Below are positions 16,728 through 24,790 of a DNA stretch of 64,000 bases, one piece after another (the first letter of the stretch is position 1; each line of letters starts with the position of its first letter). Under the pieces are notes generated by a model. It was given only the letters and a program-made list of their open reading frames with translations, was not told the origin of the DNA and did not search any database. A program made the translations under genes and the position numbers. This stretch comes from Sphingomonas sp. HMP9 (GTDB lineage Bacteria > Pseudomonadota > Alphaproteobacteria > Sphingomonadales > Sphingomonadaceae), in NCBI RefSeq assembly GCF_013374115.1, contig NZ_AP022673.1, positions 3,173,501 through 3,237,500 of the forward strand. Reading direction: 5' to 3'.

Positions 16728-17702
16728 GTGACTACACCCGCCGCCTCTACCCCCGCCGAATGGGCGCACCACAAGGCCGTGTGGATCGGCTTTCCGAGCC
16801 ATGCGGACCTGTGGCTGGACGATCTTGAACCCGCGCGCGACGAGGTCGTCGCGTTCGCAAAGGCGGTCCATGCCGAGGGCAAGGGCGAGACGGTGATCCT
16901 GGTCGCGGCGGACGTCGGATCGGCGACCACCGCCAAGCGGCTCGCGCCGTTCGCGCAGGTGGTGGTCGAGCCGTTCGGCGACATCTGGCTGCGCGATACC
17001 GCCCCGATCATCGTCGGGGACGGCAGCGCGCGGGACTTTCGCTTCAACGGCTGGGGCGGGAAATACGACCTGCCTGGCGATGACACGATCGGGCAGCGAC
17101 TGGCGGCGAGCCGGCACAAGCGCGTCGAGGCGTGCGACTGGGTGCTGGAGGGCGGCGCAATCGATGGCGACGGGACCGGGACGGTCGTCACCACCGCGCA
17201 ATGCCTGCTCAACCGCAACCGCAATCCGTCGCTGAGCAAGGCGGAGATCGAGGCGCGGCTGGCGTCGGATCTCGGCTATACCCGCGTGGTGTGGCTGGGG
17301 GACGGGCTGGTCAACGATCATACCGACGGCCATGTCGACAACCTTGCGCGGTTCGTCGGCGAGGGACGTGTGGCGATCCCGCAGGCGGCGGATAACGACC
17401 CGAACTGGCAGGTGTATCAGAACGCGGCGCGCGATGCTGCGGCAGCCGGGCTGGAGGTCGTGACGATCCCGTCGCCGGGCCGCGTGCTGCGCGACGAGGA
17501 GGTCGTGCCGGCGAGCTATATGAACTTCTATATCGGCAATGCCGCGGTGGTGGTGCCGCTGTACGGCGCGGAGAACGACCAGGCGGCGGTTGTGGCGATC
17601 CAGGCGCTGTTCCCGGACCGCGAGGTCGTGGGGCAGCGCGCGGATCACATCCTGACCGGGGGGGGGAGCTTCCACTGCATCTCGCAGCAGATTCCGGGGT
17701 GA
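16728..17702 (+). CDS. aguA: agmatine deiminase
   Basis: Hydrolyses agmatine to N-carbamoylputrescine and ammonia in polyamine synthesis. The 324-residue guanidine-modifying enzyme shows the family blocks FGDIWLRDTAP, VLEGGAIDGDG, NDHTDGHVDNLARF and the C-terminal GGGSFHCISQQ with nucleophile Cys317. The GTG start is separated by one base from the M28 stop. A peptidylarginine deiminase-like relative is the alternative, but length and motifs favour AguA. Confidence 0.93.
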   Translation: MTTPAASTPAEWAHHKAVWIGFPSHADLWLDDLEPARDEVVAFAKAVHAEGKGETVILVAADVGSATTAKRLAPFAQVVVEPFGDIWLRDTAPIIVGDGSARDFRFNGWGGKYDLPGDDTIGQRLAASRHKRVEACDWVLEGGAIDGDGTGTVVTTAQCLLNRNRNPSLSKAEIEARLASDLGYTRVVWLGDGLVNDHTDGHVDNLARFVGEGRVAIPQAADNDPNWQVYQNAARDAAAAGLEVVTIPSPGRVLRDEEVVPASYMNFYIGNAAVVVPLYGAENDQAAVVAIQALFPDREVVGQRADHILTGGGSFHCISQQIPG

Positions 17703-17711
17703 ACACCCACC

Positions 17712-17862
17712 TCCGTTCGTCCTGAGTAGCCGTCGAGTAGCTCCGTAAGGAGCGTATCGAGACGGCGTATCGAAGGACAGGTTGGCGCGCGAAACCTGTA
17801 CCTCGATACGAGCCCTCGATACGTCCCTTCGGGACTAATCGGTCTCTACTCGGCACGAACGG
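17712..17862. repeat. family D inverted pair, variant copy
   Basis: Two facing D-type units: 17712-17782 begins CTCCGTTCGTCCTGAGTAG; 17796-17862 ends CTCTACTCGGCACGAACGG. Each is longer than the 10.4 kb units because of extra GTATCGAG segments. This is the first half of the 335-base intergenic stretch after agmatine deiminase, which otherwise holds only the duplicated segment, the family A copy and the GT run described separately. Confidence 0.8.
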
Positions 17863-17908
17863 TAATGGGTGTCAGCGGCTTCAGCGGGCCCGAATAGGTA
17901 ACGTAGCA

Positions 17909-18014
17909 CCACCCCGGCGAAGGCCGGGGCCCAATTGGGTAACGTCGCTGAGGACGGACGGCGTCTCGTTACTTCCGCCTTTCCAATTGGGCCCCGGCCT
18001 TCGCCGGGGTGGTA
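17909..18014. repeat. family A palindromic element, copy 1
   Basis: Arms CACCACCCCGGCGAAGGCCG and the reverse CGGCCTTCGCCGGGGTGGT, each followed inward by GGGCCCAATTGGG. The interior of about 50 bases includes ACGTCGCTGAGG and CGTTACTTCCGCCTTTCC and is similar in the other A copies at 21.6, 37.3, 40.8 and 44.9 kb. Confidence 0.88.
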
Positions 18015-18032
18015 GTGTGTGTGTGTGTGTGT
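18015..18032. repeat. GT dinucleotide run, nine units
   Basis: An uninterrupted (GT)9 tract immediately outside the family A copy and next to the stop of the methyltransferase gene. Such tracts can slip in replication. It lies 5 bases beyond the gene end, so it should not alter the protein. Confidence 0.9.
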
Positions 18033-18037
18033 CGGGG

Positions 18038-18907
18038 TCAGCGGCTCCAGCGGGCCCAGATTGCGGTGGGGAGCGTCAGGCCGCGGGCTTCCTCGCGGAC
18101 GCCCAACTCACCCACTTCGACCTTGCCCGGCAGATCCGCGAAGACCTGGTTGAGCAGCTCGCCGATCGCCAGCGCCGACATCCGCACCGCGTAAACCGTC
18201 AGGAACAGGAACCGCGAATTCTCGTCGAGCAGCTTGCGGCAATCGGCTATGAGCTTCGGCAGATCTTCCTCGAGACGCCACACCTCGCCCTCCGGCCCGC
18301 GACCATATTTCGGCGGGTCGAGCAGGATCCCGTCATACCGCCGCCCCCGCCGAACCTCGCGTGCGACGAACTTCGCCGCGTCGTCGGTCATCCAGCGGAT
18401 CGGTGCGTCGGCCATGCCCGAGAGCCTGGCGTTGGCCTTGGCCGCCTCGACCGACTTCTTGGACGCATCGACATGGACCATCCGCACACCCTTGGTCGCC
18501 ATCGCGAGCGTGCCGACACCGGTATAGCCGAACAGGTTCATGCATTCAGGCGACTCGAGCCCGGCGACGCGCTCGCGCATCCAGCTCCACACCGGCGCCA
18601 TGTCGGGGAAGAAGCCGAGGTGGCGGAACGGCGTGGTCTGCGCGGTGTAGGACACCTCGTTCCACTTCAGCGTCCAGCCTTCGCGGGGGACCGGCTCGGC
18701 GAATTCCCAGCGGCCGCCGCCATCCTCGTCGGAGCCGGGGACGAATTCGCCCTGCGCGGTCCAGTCGGCGGAGGCGGGGGCCCACATCGCCTGCGGTTCG
18801 GGGCGGATGAAGCGGAAGCGGCCATAGCGTTCGAGCTTCTTGCCGTGGCCTGAATCAATCAGGCCGTAATCGGCCCAGGGTTCGCCGATGAGGGTTTCGA
18901 GCTTCAT
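18038..18907 (-). CDS. class I SAM-dependent methyltransferase, RlmI-like
   Basis: A 289-residue protein with an N-terminal substrate region and a Rossmann methyltransferase domain. Motif I is NLFGYTGVGTLAMATKG, followed by an acidic strand VHVDASKKSVEAAKANARL; motif IV is ILLDPPKYGRGPEGEVW, of the DPPK type found in RlmI/RlmK-like rRNA base methyltransferases. It lacks an obvious PUA domain. It overlaps thrC by four bases (ATGA) and is probably translated from the same message. The substrate is not predictable. Confidence 0.82.
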   Translation of the reverse strand: MKLETLIGEPWADYGLIDSGHGKKLERYGRFRFIRPEPQAMWAPASADWTAQGEFVPGSDEDGGGRWEFAEPVPREGWTLKWNEVSYTAQTTPFRHLGFFPDMAPVWSWMRERVAGLESPECMNLFGYTGVGTLAMATKGVRMVHVDASKKSVEAAKANARLSGMADAPIRWMTDDAAKFVAREVRRGRRYDGILLDPPKYGRGPEGEVWRLEEDLPKLIADCRKLLDENSRFLFLTVYAVRMSALAIGELLNQVFADLPGKVEVGELGVREEARGLTLPTAIWARWSR

Positions 18908-20304
18908 GCCGATGGCCTCGCCCGCTCGGTGATGTAGGCGGTGATCGCGTCGAACGTCGCGGGGAGCGTCGCGTAGCGTTCCTCGCGGTCGAACAGGTCG
19001 CCGACCCGCGCGGGCAGCGAGGGACGCACGCCGGTGGCGCGTTCTACTGCGTCGCCGAACTTGGCGGGGTGCGCGGTAGCCAGCGTCACGATGGGAACGC
19101 CCGCCGGCACGTCGAGGCGCAACGCGGCGGCGAAGCCGATCGCGGTGTGCGGATCGATCACTTGGCCGGCATGCTCGTGCGCCCAGCGCATCGCGAGCGT
19201 CATGTCGTCGAGGTCGACGCGGTCGCTCTTGAAGAGGGCCGAGGCCCCTTGCGACTGCGCGTTGGTGAGACGCATCGCGCCCGAGGCTTCGAACCCGGCC
19301 ATCTGCGCGGCCAGAGCGGCACCGTCACGGCCGCCGAGATCGAACAACAGGCGCTCGAAGTTGGAGCTCACCTGGATGTCCATTGACGGGGTTGGGGTCT
19401 GCTGGACGCCCCCCTTCGAATAATCGCCGGTGCTGAGCGCGCGGTGGAGGATGTCGTTGACGTTGGTCGCGACGACCAGCTTGGCGACGGGGAGACCCAT
19501 CTTCGCCGCGACATAGCCGGCGAACACGTCGCCGAAATTGCCGGTCGGCACCGCGAAGGCGACCTCGCGATCGGGCGCGCCGAGGCGGACCGCGGCGTAG
19601 AAGAAATACACCACTTGCGCCATCAGCCGTGCCCAGTTGATGGAGTTGACCGCCGACAGCGCGAACTTGGTCGAGAAGGCGCGGTCGTTGAACATCGCCT
19701 TCACGAGCGCCTGCGCGTCGTCGAAGCTGCCTTCGATGGCGATGTTGTAGACATTGGGGCTGAGCACCGTGGTCATCTGGCGGCGCTGCACGTCGGAGAT
19801 GCGGCCGACCGGGTGGAGCATGAAGATGTCGATGCCCTCGCGCCCCGCGACTGCGTCGATCGCCGCCGAGCCGGTATCGCCACTGGTCGCGCCGACGATC
19901 GTCAGGCGCTTGTCGGTGCCGGCGAGGAAGCGTTCGAAGAACAGCCCGAGCAACTGGAGCGCGACGTCCTTGAACGCGAGCGTCGGGCCGTGGAACAGTT
20001 CGAGCAGCCACTGGTCGTGATCGAGCTGGACCAGCGGCGCCACGGCGGCGTGCGAGAAGCGGCCATAGGCCTGGTCGCAGAGCGCCTTCAGTTCCTCGCG
20101 GGTCATCGCATCGCCGACGAACGGGGCCATTACCGCAACCGCGGTGTCGACATAGGAGAGACCGGCGAGCGCCGTGATTTCGTCGCGACTTAGCGTCGGC
20201 CATGCCTCGGGAAGATACAGCCCGCCGTCGGAGGCGAGGCCGGCGAGCGTTGCCGCTTCGAAATCGAGGACGGGGGCGGAACCGCGGGTGCTGATGTAAC
20301 GCAT
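18904..20304 (-). CDS. thrC: threonine synthase
   Basis: PLP enzyme converting O-phosphohomoserine to threonine. The 466-residue protein begins MRYISTRGSAP, the standard opening of the long (type 2, fungal/proteobacterial) ThrC class. The PLP lysine is Lys112 in FHGPTLAFKDVALQLLG, and GATSGDTGSAAIDAVAG binds the cofactor phosphate. The open frame continues 69 codons upstream through a family F repeat and is not used. Position after ctaE-DUF983-SURF1 is typical of alphaproteobacteria. Confidence 0.96.
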   Translation of the reverse strand: MRYISTRGSAPVLDFEAATLAGLASDGGLYLPEAWPTLSRDEITALAGLSYVDTAVAVMAPFVGDAMTREELKALCDQAYGRFSHAAVAPLVQLDHDQWLLELFHGPTLAFKDVALQLLGLFFERFLAGTDKRLTIVGATSGDTGSAAIDAVAGREGIDIFMLHPVGRISDVQRRQMTTVLSPNVYNIAIEGSFDDAQALVKAMFNDRAFSTKFALSAVNSINWARLMAQVVYFFYAAVRLGAPDREVAFAVPTGNFGDVFAGYVAAKMGLPVAKLVVATNVNDILHRALSTGDYSKGGVQQTPTPSMDIQVSSNFERLLFDLGGRDGAALAAQMAGFEASGAMRLTNAQSQGASALFKSDRVDLDDMTLAMRWAHEHAGQVIDPHTAIGFAAALRLDVPAGVPIVTLATAHPAKFGDAVERATGVRPSLPARVGDLFDREERYATLPATFDAITAYITERARPSA

Positions 20305-20354
20305 GGTTTGTCGGTTAGCGGGCTGAGCGGAAGCGAACAAGCTACGCGGTTTCC

Positions 20355-20433
20355 GTTTTCCTGCGAACGCAGGACTCCAGGGTTTGGGAGCGATGCGTGC
20401 GGTACCCTGGGCTCCTGCGTTCGCAGGAGAACG
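20355..20433. repeat. family F palindromic element, copy 1
   Basis: Arms GTTTTCCTGCGAACGCAGGA and the reverse TCCTGCGTTCGCAGGAGAAC, with inner CTCCAGGG and CCCTGGG. It lies between SURF1 and thrC. Confidence 0.8.
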
Positions 20434-20434
20434 G

Positions 20435-21046
20435 CTAGCGCGGGCGGCGGCGTAGCGCGAGGGTGTAGATGATCGCGGCGATGGCTGCGAAGAAGAACCA
20501 TTGGCCCGCATAAGCCAGGTGGTTGTTCGGTACCGAGGCGATGTCGGGCTTGCCGTTGGGGTTCAGTCCCGCTTGCGGGGTGTCCGCGACGAGCATCAGG
20601 CGCTGTGGCGTATGATCGAACAGCGAGCCGATCAGCGAGCGGCGGTCGGGCGCGTGGCTGATGAAGCCCGAGACTTCGCCACCGGCCCAGACGACCTTGG
20701 TCATCGGATCACGCGTCGTGCCGAGCTGGACGACCATGCCGGGGCCGTCGGCGCCGGTCCGGCACTGGGCGATCGCGCGGAAGCCGGATTTGCCGGCGCC
20801 GGCGAGCGTGATGTCTGTCGGCTGGAGGCAGAGGCCCGAGGCGCGGCGGAACAGGAGCGTCTCGTCGGGAAGGCGCGGGAACGCCATGGGCGGCTTGGCG
20901 GGGTTGGCAGCGAGCTGGGCAAGGAACGCCTCCTTTTTCGGGAGGCGGTCGAGAAGTTGCCACAGGCCGAGGCCGATCATCGCCGCGATCGCGAGCGTGA
21001 CGAGGATGGTCGGGATAACGGGGATGCGCTTAGCAGGACGAGTCAC
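20435..21046 (-). CDS. SURF1 family cytochrome oxidase assembly protein
   Basis: SURF1 helps insert heme a into oxidase subunit I. The 203-residue protein has an N-terminal membrane helix (IPTILVTLAIAAMIGLGLWQLL), the SURF1 motif GLGLWQL followed by a basic/acidic KKEAFLAQL segment, a periplasmic domain, and a C-terminal helix (GQWFFFAAIAAIIYTLAL) preceded by the conserved NNHLAYAGQWF. The GTG start overlaps the DUF983 stop (GTGA). The extra N-terminal open frame is antisense-phase DUF983 sequence. Confidence 0.9.
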   Translation of the reverse strand: MTRPAKRIPVIPTILVTLAIAAMIGLGLWQLLDRLPKKEAFLAQLAANPAKPPMAFPRLPDETLLFRRASGLCLQPTDITLAGAGKSGFRAIAQCRTGADGPGMVVQLGTTRDPMTKVVWAGGEVSGFISHAPDRRSLIGSLFDHTPQRLMLVADTPQAGLNPNGKPDIASVPNNHLAYAGQWFFFAAIAAIIYTLALRRRPR

Positions 21047-21426
21047 GGTTCGATTTTGCCCTCGCGCGCGGCGTTGCGATATTCGGCGGACATGAGCGCG
21101 CCCTTCGCGGCGCGCAGCGACAGGACGACGCCGCCGGCGGTGAACGGGATCCAGATCAGCATGTGCAGCCAGCGCGGCGGATGAACCTTGAGTTCCAGCG
21201 TGATCGCGAGCGCGACGACGAGTGCGCCCAGGATCAGCGTCAGGAACGCGGCGGGGCCGTCGCCGACGTTGAACTTGGTGAAGTCGAGGCCGCAGTTCGG
21301 GCAGCGGTCGGCGAAGTTGGACCATTTCGCGAAGAGGGTGGGCCTGCCGCAGCGCGGGCACAGGCCCTTGAGCGCGACCTGCGCGATCGAGGGGGCGGTG
21401 GCGAGGGGGTAGGGGTCTTCGGTCAT
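21043..21426 (-). CDS. DUF983 membrane protein
   Basis: A 127-residue protein with two CxxC pairs near the N-terminus (Cys23/26 in GLCPRCG and Cys42/45 in RCPNCGLDF), probably binding zinc, and two or three hydrophobic segments after it (AAFLTLILGALVVALAITL, HMLIWIPFTAGGVVLSL). DUF983 genes lie between ctaE and SURF1 in many alphaproteobacterial oxidase clusters, suggesting an assembly role. The ATG at 21426 is used; the upstream frame runs into a palindromic repeat. Confidence 0.86.
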   Translation of the reverse strand: MTEDPYPLATAPSIAQVALKGLCPRCGRPTLFAKWSNFADRCPNCGLDFTKFNVGDGPAAFLTLILGALVVALAITLELKVHPPRWLHMLIWIPFTAGGVVLSLRAAKGALMSAEYRNAAREGKIEP

Positions 21427-21451
21427 GGCGTTATCGCCTCCTGACGGCTGT

Positions 21452-21514
21452 GCATCCCCGCGAAGGCGGGGATCCAGACTGGGCTCCCGCCTTTGCGGGA
21501 GAACAGGAGGCGGG
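21452..21514. repeat. family G palindromic element, copy 1
   Basis: Facing hairpins CATCCCCGCGAAGGCGGGGA and GGGCTCCCGCCTTTGCGGGAG separated by TCCAGACT. A close relative lies at 37200-37251. The DUF983 frame stays open through this copy. Confidence 0.8.
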
Positions 21515-21553
21515 TGCCACAATTGGCGTGCGTTAGTGCCTTACCAGCAAAGG

Positions 21554-21662
21554 CCACCACCCCGGCGGAGGCCGGGGCCCAGGTGGGAGACGTTGCTAAG
21601 GCAGGGCAGCGTGTCGTTACTACGACCTTGCCAACTGGGCCCCGGCCTCCGCCGGGGTGGCG
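21554..21662. repeat. family A palindromic element, copy 2
   Basis: Arms CCACCACCCCGGCGGAGGCC and GGCCTCCGCCGGGGTGGCG. The interior reads GGGAGACGTTGCTAAGGC...CGTTACTACGACCTTGCC, matching the interiors of the other A copies. With the G element it fills the 274-base gap between ctaE and DUF983. Confidence 0.88.
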
Positions 21663-21700
21663 CCTACCGGGGCGGTGACGCACTCCAAAACCGTCGACGA

Positions 21701-22627
21701 TCAACCGCCGTGGACGGGGGCGCCCCAGCCGCCCCAGACATAGACGGTGACGAACAGGAACAGCCACACCACGTCGACGAAATGCCAGTACCAGGCCGCC
21801 GCCTCGAACCCGAAATGCTGGCGCGGGGTGAAATCGCCGCGATAGGCGCGGACGAGGCAGACGATCAGGAAGATCGTGCCGATCAGCACGTGGAAGCCGT
21901 GGAACCCGGTCGCCATGAAGAACGCCGCGCCGTAGTTGATCCCCTTGAACGGGAACGGTGCGTGGACGTATTCATAGGCCTGGATCGAACTGAACAGCGC
22001 GCCGAGGATCACGGTGAGCCACAGGCCCTTGAGCACGCCGTCGCGGTTGCCGACGCCGATCAGGCCCCACAGTCCGGTCTTCTCGCCGCCGCGCTGGTTG
22101 TGGATCAGCGCGTGGTGCGCCCAGGTCACGGTGGTGCCCGAGGTGAGCAGGATCAGCGTGTTGAGCAGCGGCAGTTCGAACGGGTTGATGACCGTCAGGC
22201 CCTTGGGCGGCCACTGCGCGATCATCGCCGCGCCGCCTTCGACCGCGCGTGTGACGCTGCCATCGGCATAGGTCATCGCGGTCGGGAACAGCGAGAAGTC
22301 GAAGAACGCCCAGAACCAGCCGACGAAGAACATTACCTCGGAGGCGATGAACAGGATCATGCCGTAGCGGAAATGCAGCTGGACGACGGGGGTGTGATCG
22401 CCCGCATGCGCTTCCTTGATGACCTGTGCCCACCAGCTGTAGAAGGTGAAAAGCAGGCCGGCGAGGCCGATGAAGAAGATCCAGCCGCCGCCATTGGGCT
22501 TGTCGATATGGCCGCCATGCATCCACATGATGCCACCGACCGCCATGATCAGCGCGGACATCGATCCGACCAACGGCCAGACGCTGGGTGGCAGGATGTG
22601 ATACTCGTGGTTCTTCGCGCCGGCCAT
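21701..22627 (-). CDS. ctaE: cytochrome c oxidase subunit III
   Basis: Core subunit of the aa3-type oxidase. The 308-residue protein has seven hydrophobic helices and the family features: the N-terminal YHILPPSVWPLVGS, LRHHGxxxxE-type region seen as MILFIASEVMFFVGWFWAFF, and the C-terminal TGFHGFHVLIGTIFL plus HFGFEAAAWYWHFVDVVWLFLF. It follows ctaG by 29 bases in the leftward assembly operon. Confidence 0.96.
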   Translation of the reverse strand: MAGAKNHEYHILPPSVWPLVGSMSALIMAVGGIMWMHGGHIDKPNGGGWIFFIGLAGLLFTFYSWWAQVIKEAHAGDHTPVVQLHFRYGMILFIASEVMFFVGWFWAFFDFSLFPTAMTYADGSVTRAVEGGAAMIAQWPPKGLTVINPFELPLLNTLILLTSGTTVTWAHHALIHNQRGGEKTGLWGLIGVGNRDGVLKGLWLTVILGALFSSIQAYEYVHAPFPFKGINYGAAFFMATGFHGFHVLIGTIFLIVCLVRAYRGDFTPRQHFGFEAAAWYWHFVDVVWLFLFVTVYVWGGWGAPVHGG

Positions 22628-22656
22628 GGAACTCCCCTATTCTCTTTGCGCCCGTC

Positions 22657-23208
22657 CTAGCTTGCGTTTTTCGCGGAATCCACCGGGTAAAACGTGTAGC
22701 TGAGCGTGATCGTCTGGATATCGGCCGCGTCCGGATCGCTCAGGATCTTGGGATCGACGAAAAAGATCACCGGCATCCGCGCGGTTTCGCCGGGCTTGAG
22801 CGTCTGCTGCGTGAAGCAGAAACACTGGATCTTGGTGAAATACTTGCCCGCCTGCGCAGGCTGGACGTTGAACGTCGCGGTGCCGGTGAGCGGTTTGGTC
22901 GACGTGTTTGTCGCAGTGAAGAACGCCATGTCGCGCGCGCCGATCGCGATCGTGTCCGAGCGGTTTTCGGGGACGAACTTCCACGGCAGCTTGGGGCTGA
23001 CATTGGTGTCGAAATCGACCCGGATCTGGTGATCGACCGCGCCGGGGGCGACCAGTCCGCGCTGCGTCGTGCCGTTAAGGCCGGTGACCGAACAGAACAG
23101 GCGGTAGAGCGGCACACTCGCCCAGGCGAGCCCGGTCATGAAACAGATGAAGAGCACGGCGAGCGCCGCGGTGCGATTGGTGCGCGACATCGCCTTCCAG
23201 CCGGCCAT
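22657..23208 (-). CDS. ctaG: cytochrome c oxidase assembly protein CtaG (Cox11-type copper chaperone)
   Basis: Cox11/CtaG delivers copper to CuB of subunit I. The 183-residue protein has one N-terminal membrane helix (TAALAVLFICFMTGLAWASVPLY), then the conserved PLYRLFCSVTGLNGT, and a periplasmic domain with the copper-binding CFCFTQQTL (two Cys) near residue 129 and the PVIFFVDP strand. Its ATG overlaps the stop of the upstream 48-residue gene by one base. Confidence 0.95.
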   Translation of the reverse strand: MAGWKAMSRTNRTAALAVLFICFMTGLAWASVPLYRLFCSVTGLNGTTQRGLVAPGAVDHQIRVDFDTNVSPKLPWKFVPENRSDTIAIGARDMAFFTATNTSTKPLTGTATFNVQPAQAGKYFTKIQCFCFTQQTLKPGETARMPVIFFVDPKILSDPDAADIQTITLSYTFYPVDSAKNAS

Positions 23209-23354
23209 CAGTGCGGCATGCCCGCACGAATCTTGGCGATCGAGATCGCGAAGACGAGGATGACGAACGCGCCGAGGAGCAGCGCCATGACGCGCGCGCG
23301 CCCGCGCTGGCGGCTGCGGATCAGGTCGGCCTGGTTGGGCTCTGAGGGCGTCAT
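23208..23354 (-). CDS. 48-residue single-helix membrane protein between ctaB and ctaG (CoxF-like)
   Basis: A short gene locked between ctaB and ctaG: its ATG overlaps the ctaB stop by four bases (ATGA) and its TGA overlaps the ctaG ATG by one base. The product has a basic N-terminal half ([11 protein letters not shown]) and one hydrophobic helix at about residues 23-40 ([18 protein letters not shown]), then a short tail. A small single-span protein at this place is known in alphaproteobacterial oxidase operons and often left unannotated. A role in oxidase assembly is inferred from position. Confidence 0.85.
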   Translation of the reverse strand: MTPSEPNQADLIRSRQRGRARVMALLLGAFVILVFAISIAKIRAGMPH

Positions 23355-24250
23355 GCGAACCACCGGTCGACGACCAGCGCGCCGAACATCACGAACAGAT
23401 ACAGGATCGAGTATTTGAACAAGGCCTTCTCCGGTTTCATCGCATCATCGGCATGCGTGGTGCGTTTGGCGACACGGACCGCGAGCAGCGCGAACCAGCC
23501 GGTGAGCAGAACCGCCGCCATGCCGTAGATCGCGCCGGTCAGCCCGAGCGGCCAGGGCAGGATCGCCACCGCCGCCATTGGGATGGTGTAGAGCCCGATC
23601 TGCGTCCGGGTGGTGCGCTCGCCGGATACGACGGGGAGCATCGGCACACCCGCGGCGGCATAATCGCTCTTCATGAACAGCGCGAGCGCCCAGAAATGCG
23701 GCGGCGTCCACAGGAACACGAACAAGAACAGCAGGACGGGGAGCAGCGCGATATTACCGGTCGCGGCTGCCCAGCCGATCAGCGGCGGGAACGCGCCGGC
23801 GGCGCCGCCGATGACGATGTTCTGCGGCGTGCGGCGCTTGAGCCAGACGGTGTAGACCAGCACGTAGAACAGGATCGAGACGGTCAGGATCGCGGCGGCG
23901 AACGCGTTGACCGCGAACCCCATGAACAGGACCGAGAATGCGCCGAGCCCGACGCCGAAATGGAGCGCCGCTTGACGTTCCATCCGGCCATCGGGAAGCG
24001 GGCGTTTCTGCGTGCGGCGCATGACCGCGTCGATGTCCGACTCGTACCATTGATTGAGCGCGCCCGCCGCGCCCGCGCCGAGCGCGATGCAGAGGATCGC
24101 GGTGAAGCCGATCACCGGATGTACGCCCACGGGGGCGGCCAGCATGCCGCACAGCCCGGTGAAGACGACGAGCGTCATCACGCGCGGCTTGGTCAGCGCC
24201 AGGAAGTCGCGCCAATGCGCCGGTGGCAGGAGGGGAGTGGCAGGTGTCAT
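23351..24250 (-). CDS. ctaB: protoheme IX farnesyltransferase (heme o synthase)
   Basis: UbiA-family membrane prenyltransferase that adds a farnesyl group to heme b, giving heme o for the oxidase. The 299-residue protein has about eight hydrophobic segments and the prenyl-diphosphate-binding motif [19 protein letters not shown] near residue 67, with a second acidic loop near residue 190 ([13 protein letters not shown]). It is the first gene of the leftward unit ctaB-small ORF-ctaG-ctaE and is separated from ctaD by a terminator. Confidence 0.96.
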   Translation of the reverse strand: MTPATPLLPPAHWRDFLALTKPRVMTLVVFTGLCGMLAAPVGVHPVIGFTAILCIALGAGAAGALNQWYESDIDAVMRRTQKRPLPDGRMERQAALHFGVGLGAFSVLFMGFAVNAFAAAILTVSILFYVLVYTVWLKRRTPQNIVIGGAAGAFPPLIGWAAATGNIALLPVLLFLFVFLWTPPHFWALALFMKSDYAAAGVPMLPVVSGERTTRTQIGLYTIPMAAVAILPWPLGLTGAIYGMAAVLLTGWFALLAVRVAKRTTHADDAMKPEKALFKYSILYLFVMFGALVVDRWFA

Positions 24251-24378
24251 GGTTCGGGTATGCTATACGCGCTGCGGGGGCTTGAGGAAAGCGGTGTGGC
24301 TGCGCGCGCCGCGTGGTTGCGAAACCAGCGAGGATAGGGGTGGGTATGGGATCGCGATCTCCGTCGCTTTGTACACCC

Positions 24379-24459
24379 GTCACCCAGCTAAAGCCGGGTC
24401 TGCCTGCGTTGTGCGCGACCGACCTCTCACGGTGAGACCCGGCTTTCGCTGAAGTGATC
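24379..24459. repeat. palindromic element with AGACCCGGCTTT arms
   Basis: Facing arms AGCTAAAGCCGGGTCT (24386-24401) and AGACCCGGCTTTCGCT (24435-24450). It is part of the 540-base gap between ctaB and ctaD, which holds this element, a family B copy, a terminator and a further hairpin, and no convincing gene. Confidence 0.7.
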
Positions 24460-24497
24460 GGCTTCGGCGGACTAGGCGCCCCGCCGATCCACCCGCG

Positions 24498-24582
24498 CCG
24501 TCGTCCTGACGAAAGTCAGGACCCAGGGGCATGGAGAACGATGCTGTCGAACCCTGGGTCCTGACTTTCTTCAGGATGACGG
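24498..24582. repeat. family B palindromic element, copy 2
   Basis: Arms GTCGTCCTGACGAAAGTCAG and TGACTTTCTTCAGGATGACG around a core with ACCCAGGGGC and ACCCTGGGTCC. Confidence 0.85.
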
Positions 24583-24631
24583 GCGTGGGCGGGGGAGCGT
24601 TCGCGGCATTGCGGTGGCGTGGTATCGGCCC

Positions 24632-24658
24632 AAAAAAAGCCCCGGGTTTCCCCGAGGC
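24632..24658 (-). terminator. rho-independent terminator downstream of ctaD
   Basis: On the minus strand an 8-base-pair stem (GCCTCGGG / CCCGGGGC, one T-G pair) with a GAAA tetraloop is followed by seven T residues. It ends the ctaC-ctaD message and separates it from ctaB. Confidence 0.88.
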
Positions 24659-24679
24659 CTTCTCTTTCCTGGCTGGCCC

Positions 24680-24704
24680 CGACACGGGAGCAAGTCCCGT
24701 GTCG
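24680..24704. other. perfect 10-base-pair hairpin between ctaD and its terminator
   Basis: CGACACGGGA, loop GCAAG, TCCCGTGTCG. No T-run on either side, so it is not a simple terminator. It might protect the 3' end of the ctaD message. Confidence 0.6.
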
Positions 24705-24790
24705 TCGGACGCGGCGTTGCCGCGCTGGCCGTTCGGATGGGTGCGGCTCAGCCGCACCGGCGCGTAGCTGTCGCTACGCCGCCTCGCATC

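Larger units (their letters stand above)
17871..18057. other. 21-base direct repeats bracketing a family A element
   Basis: GTCAGCGGCTTCAGCGGGCCC (17871-17891) and GTCAGCGGCTCCAGCGGGCCC (18037-18057) differ at one position and bracket the family A element plus a GT run. The right copy is the very end of the methyltransferase gene including its stop codon, so the left copy is a detached duplicate of that gene end. This looks like a target duplication or a local tandem duplication accompanying insertion. Confidence 0.75.

Noticed and set aside
15044..17239. A 731-codon leftward frame antisense to the M28 and AguA genes
   Set aside because: Composition is Arg/His/Asp-biased shadow sequence; both genes on the other strand have clear motifs.
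18015..18032. The GT run as a phase-variable switch of the methyltransferase
   Set aside because: It lies just downstream of the stop codon, so slippage would not change the protein or its promoter.
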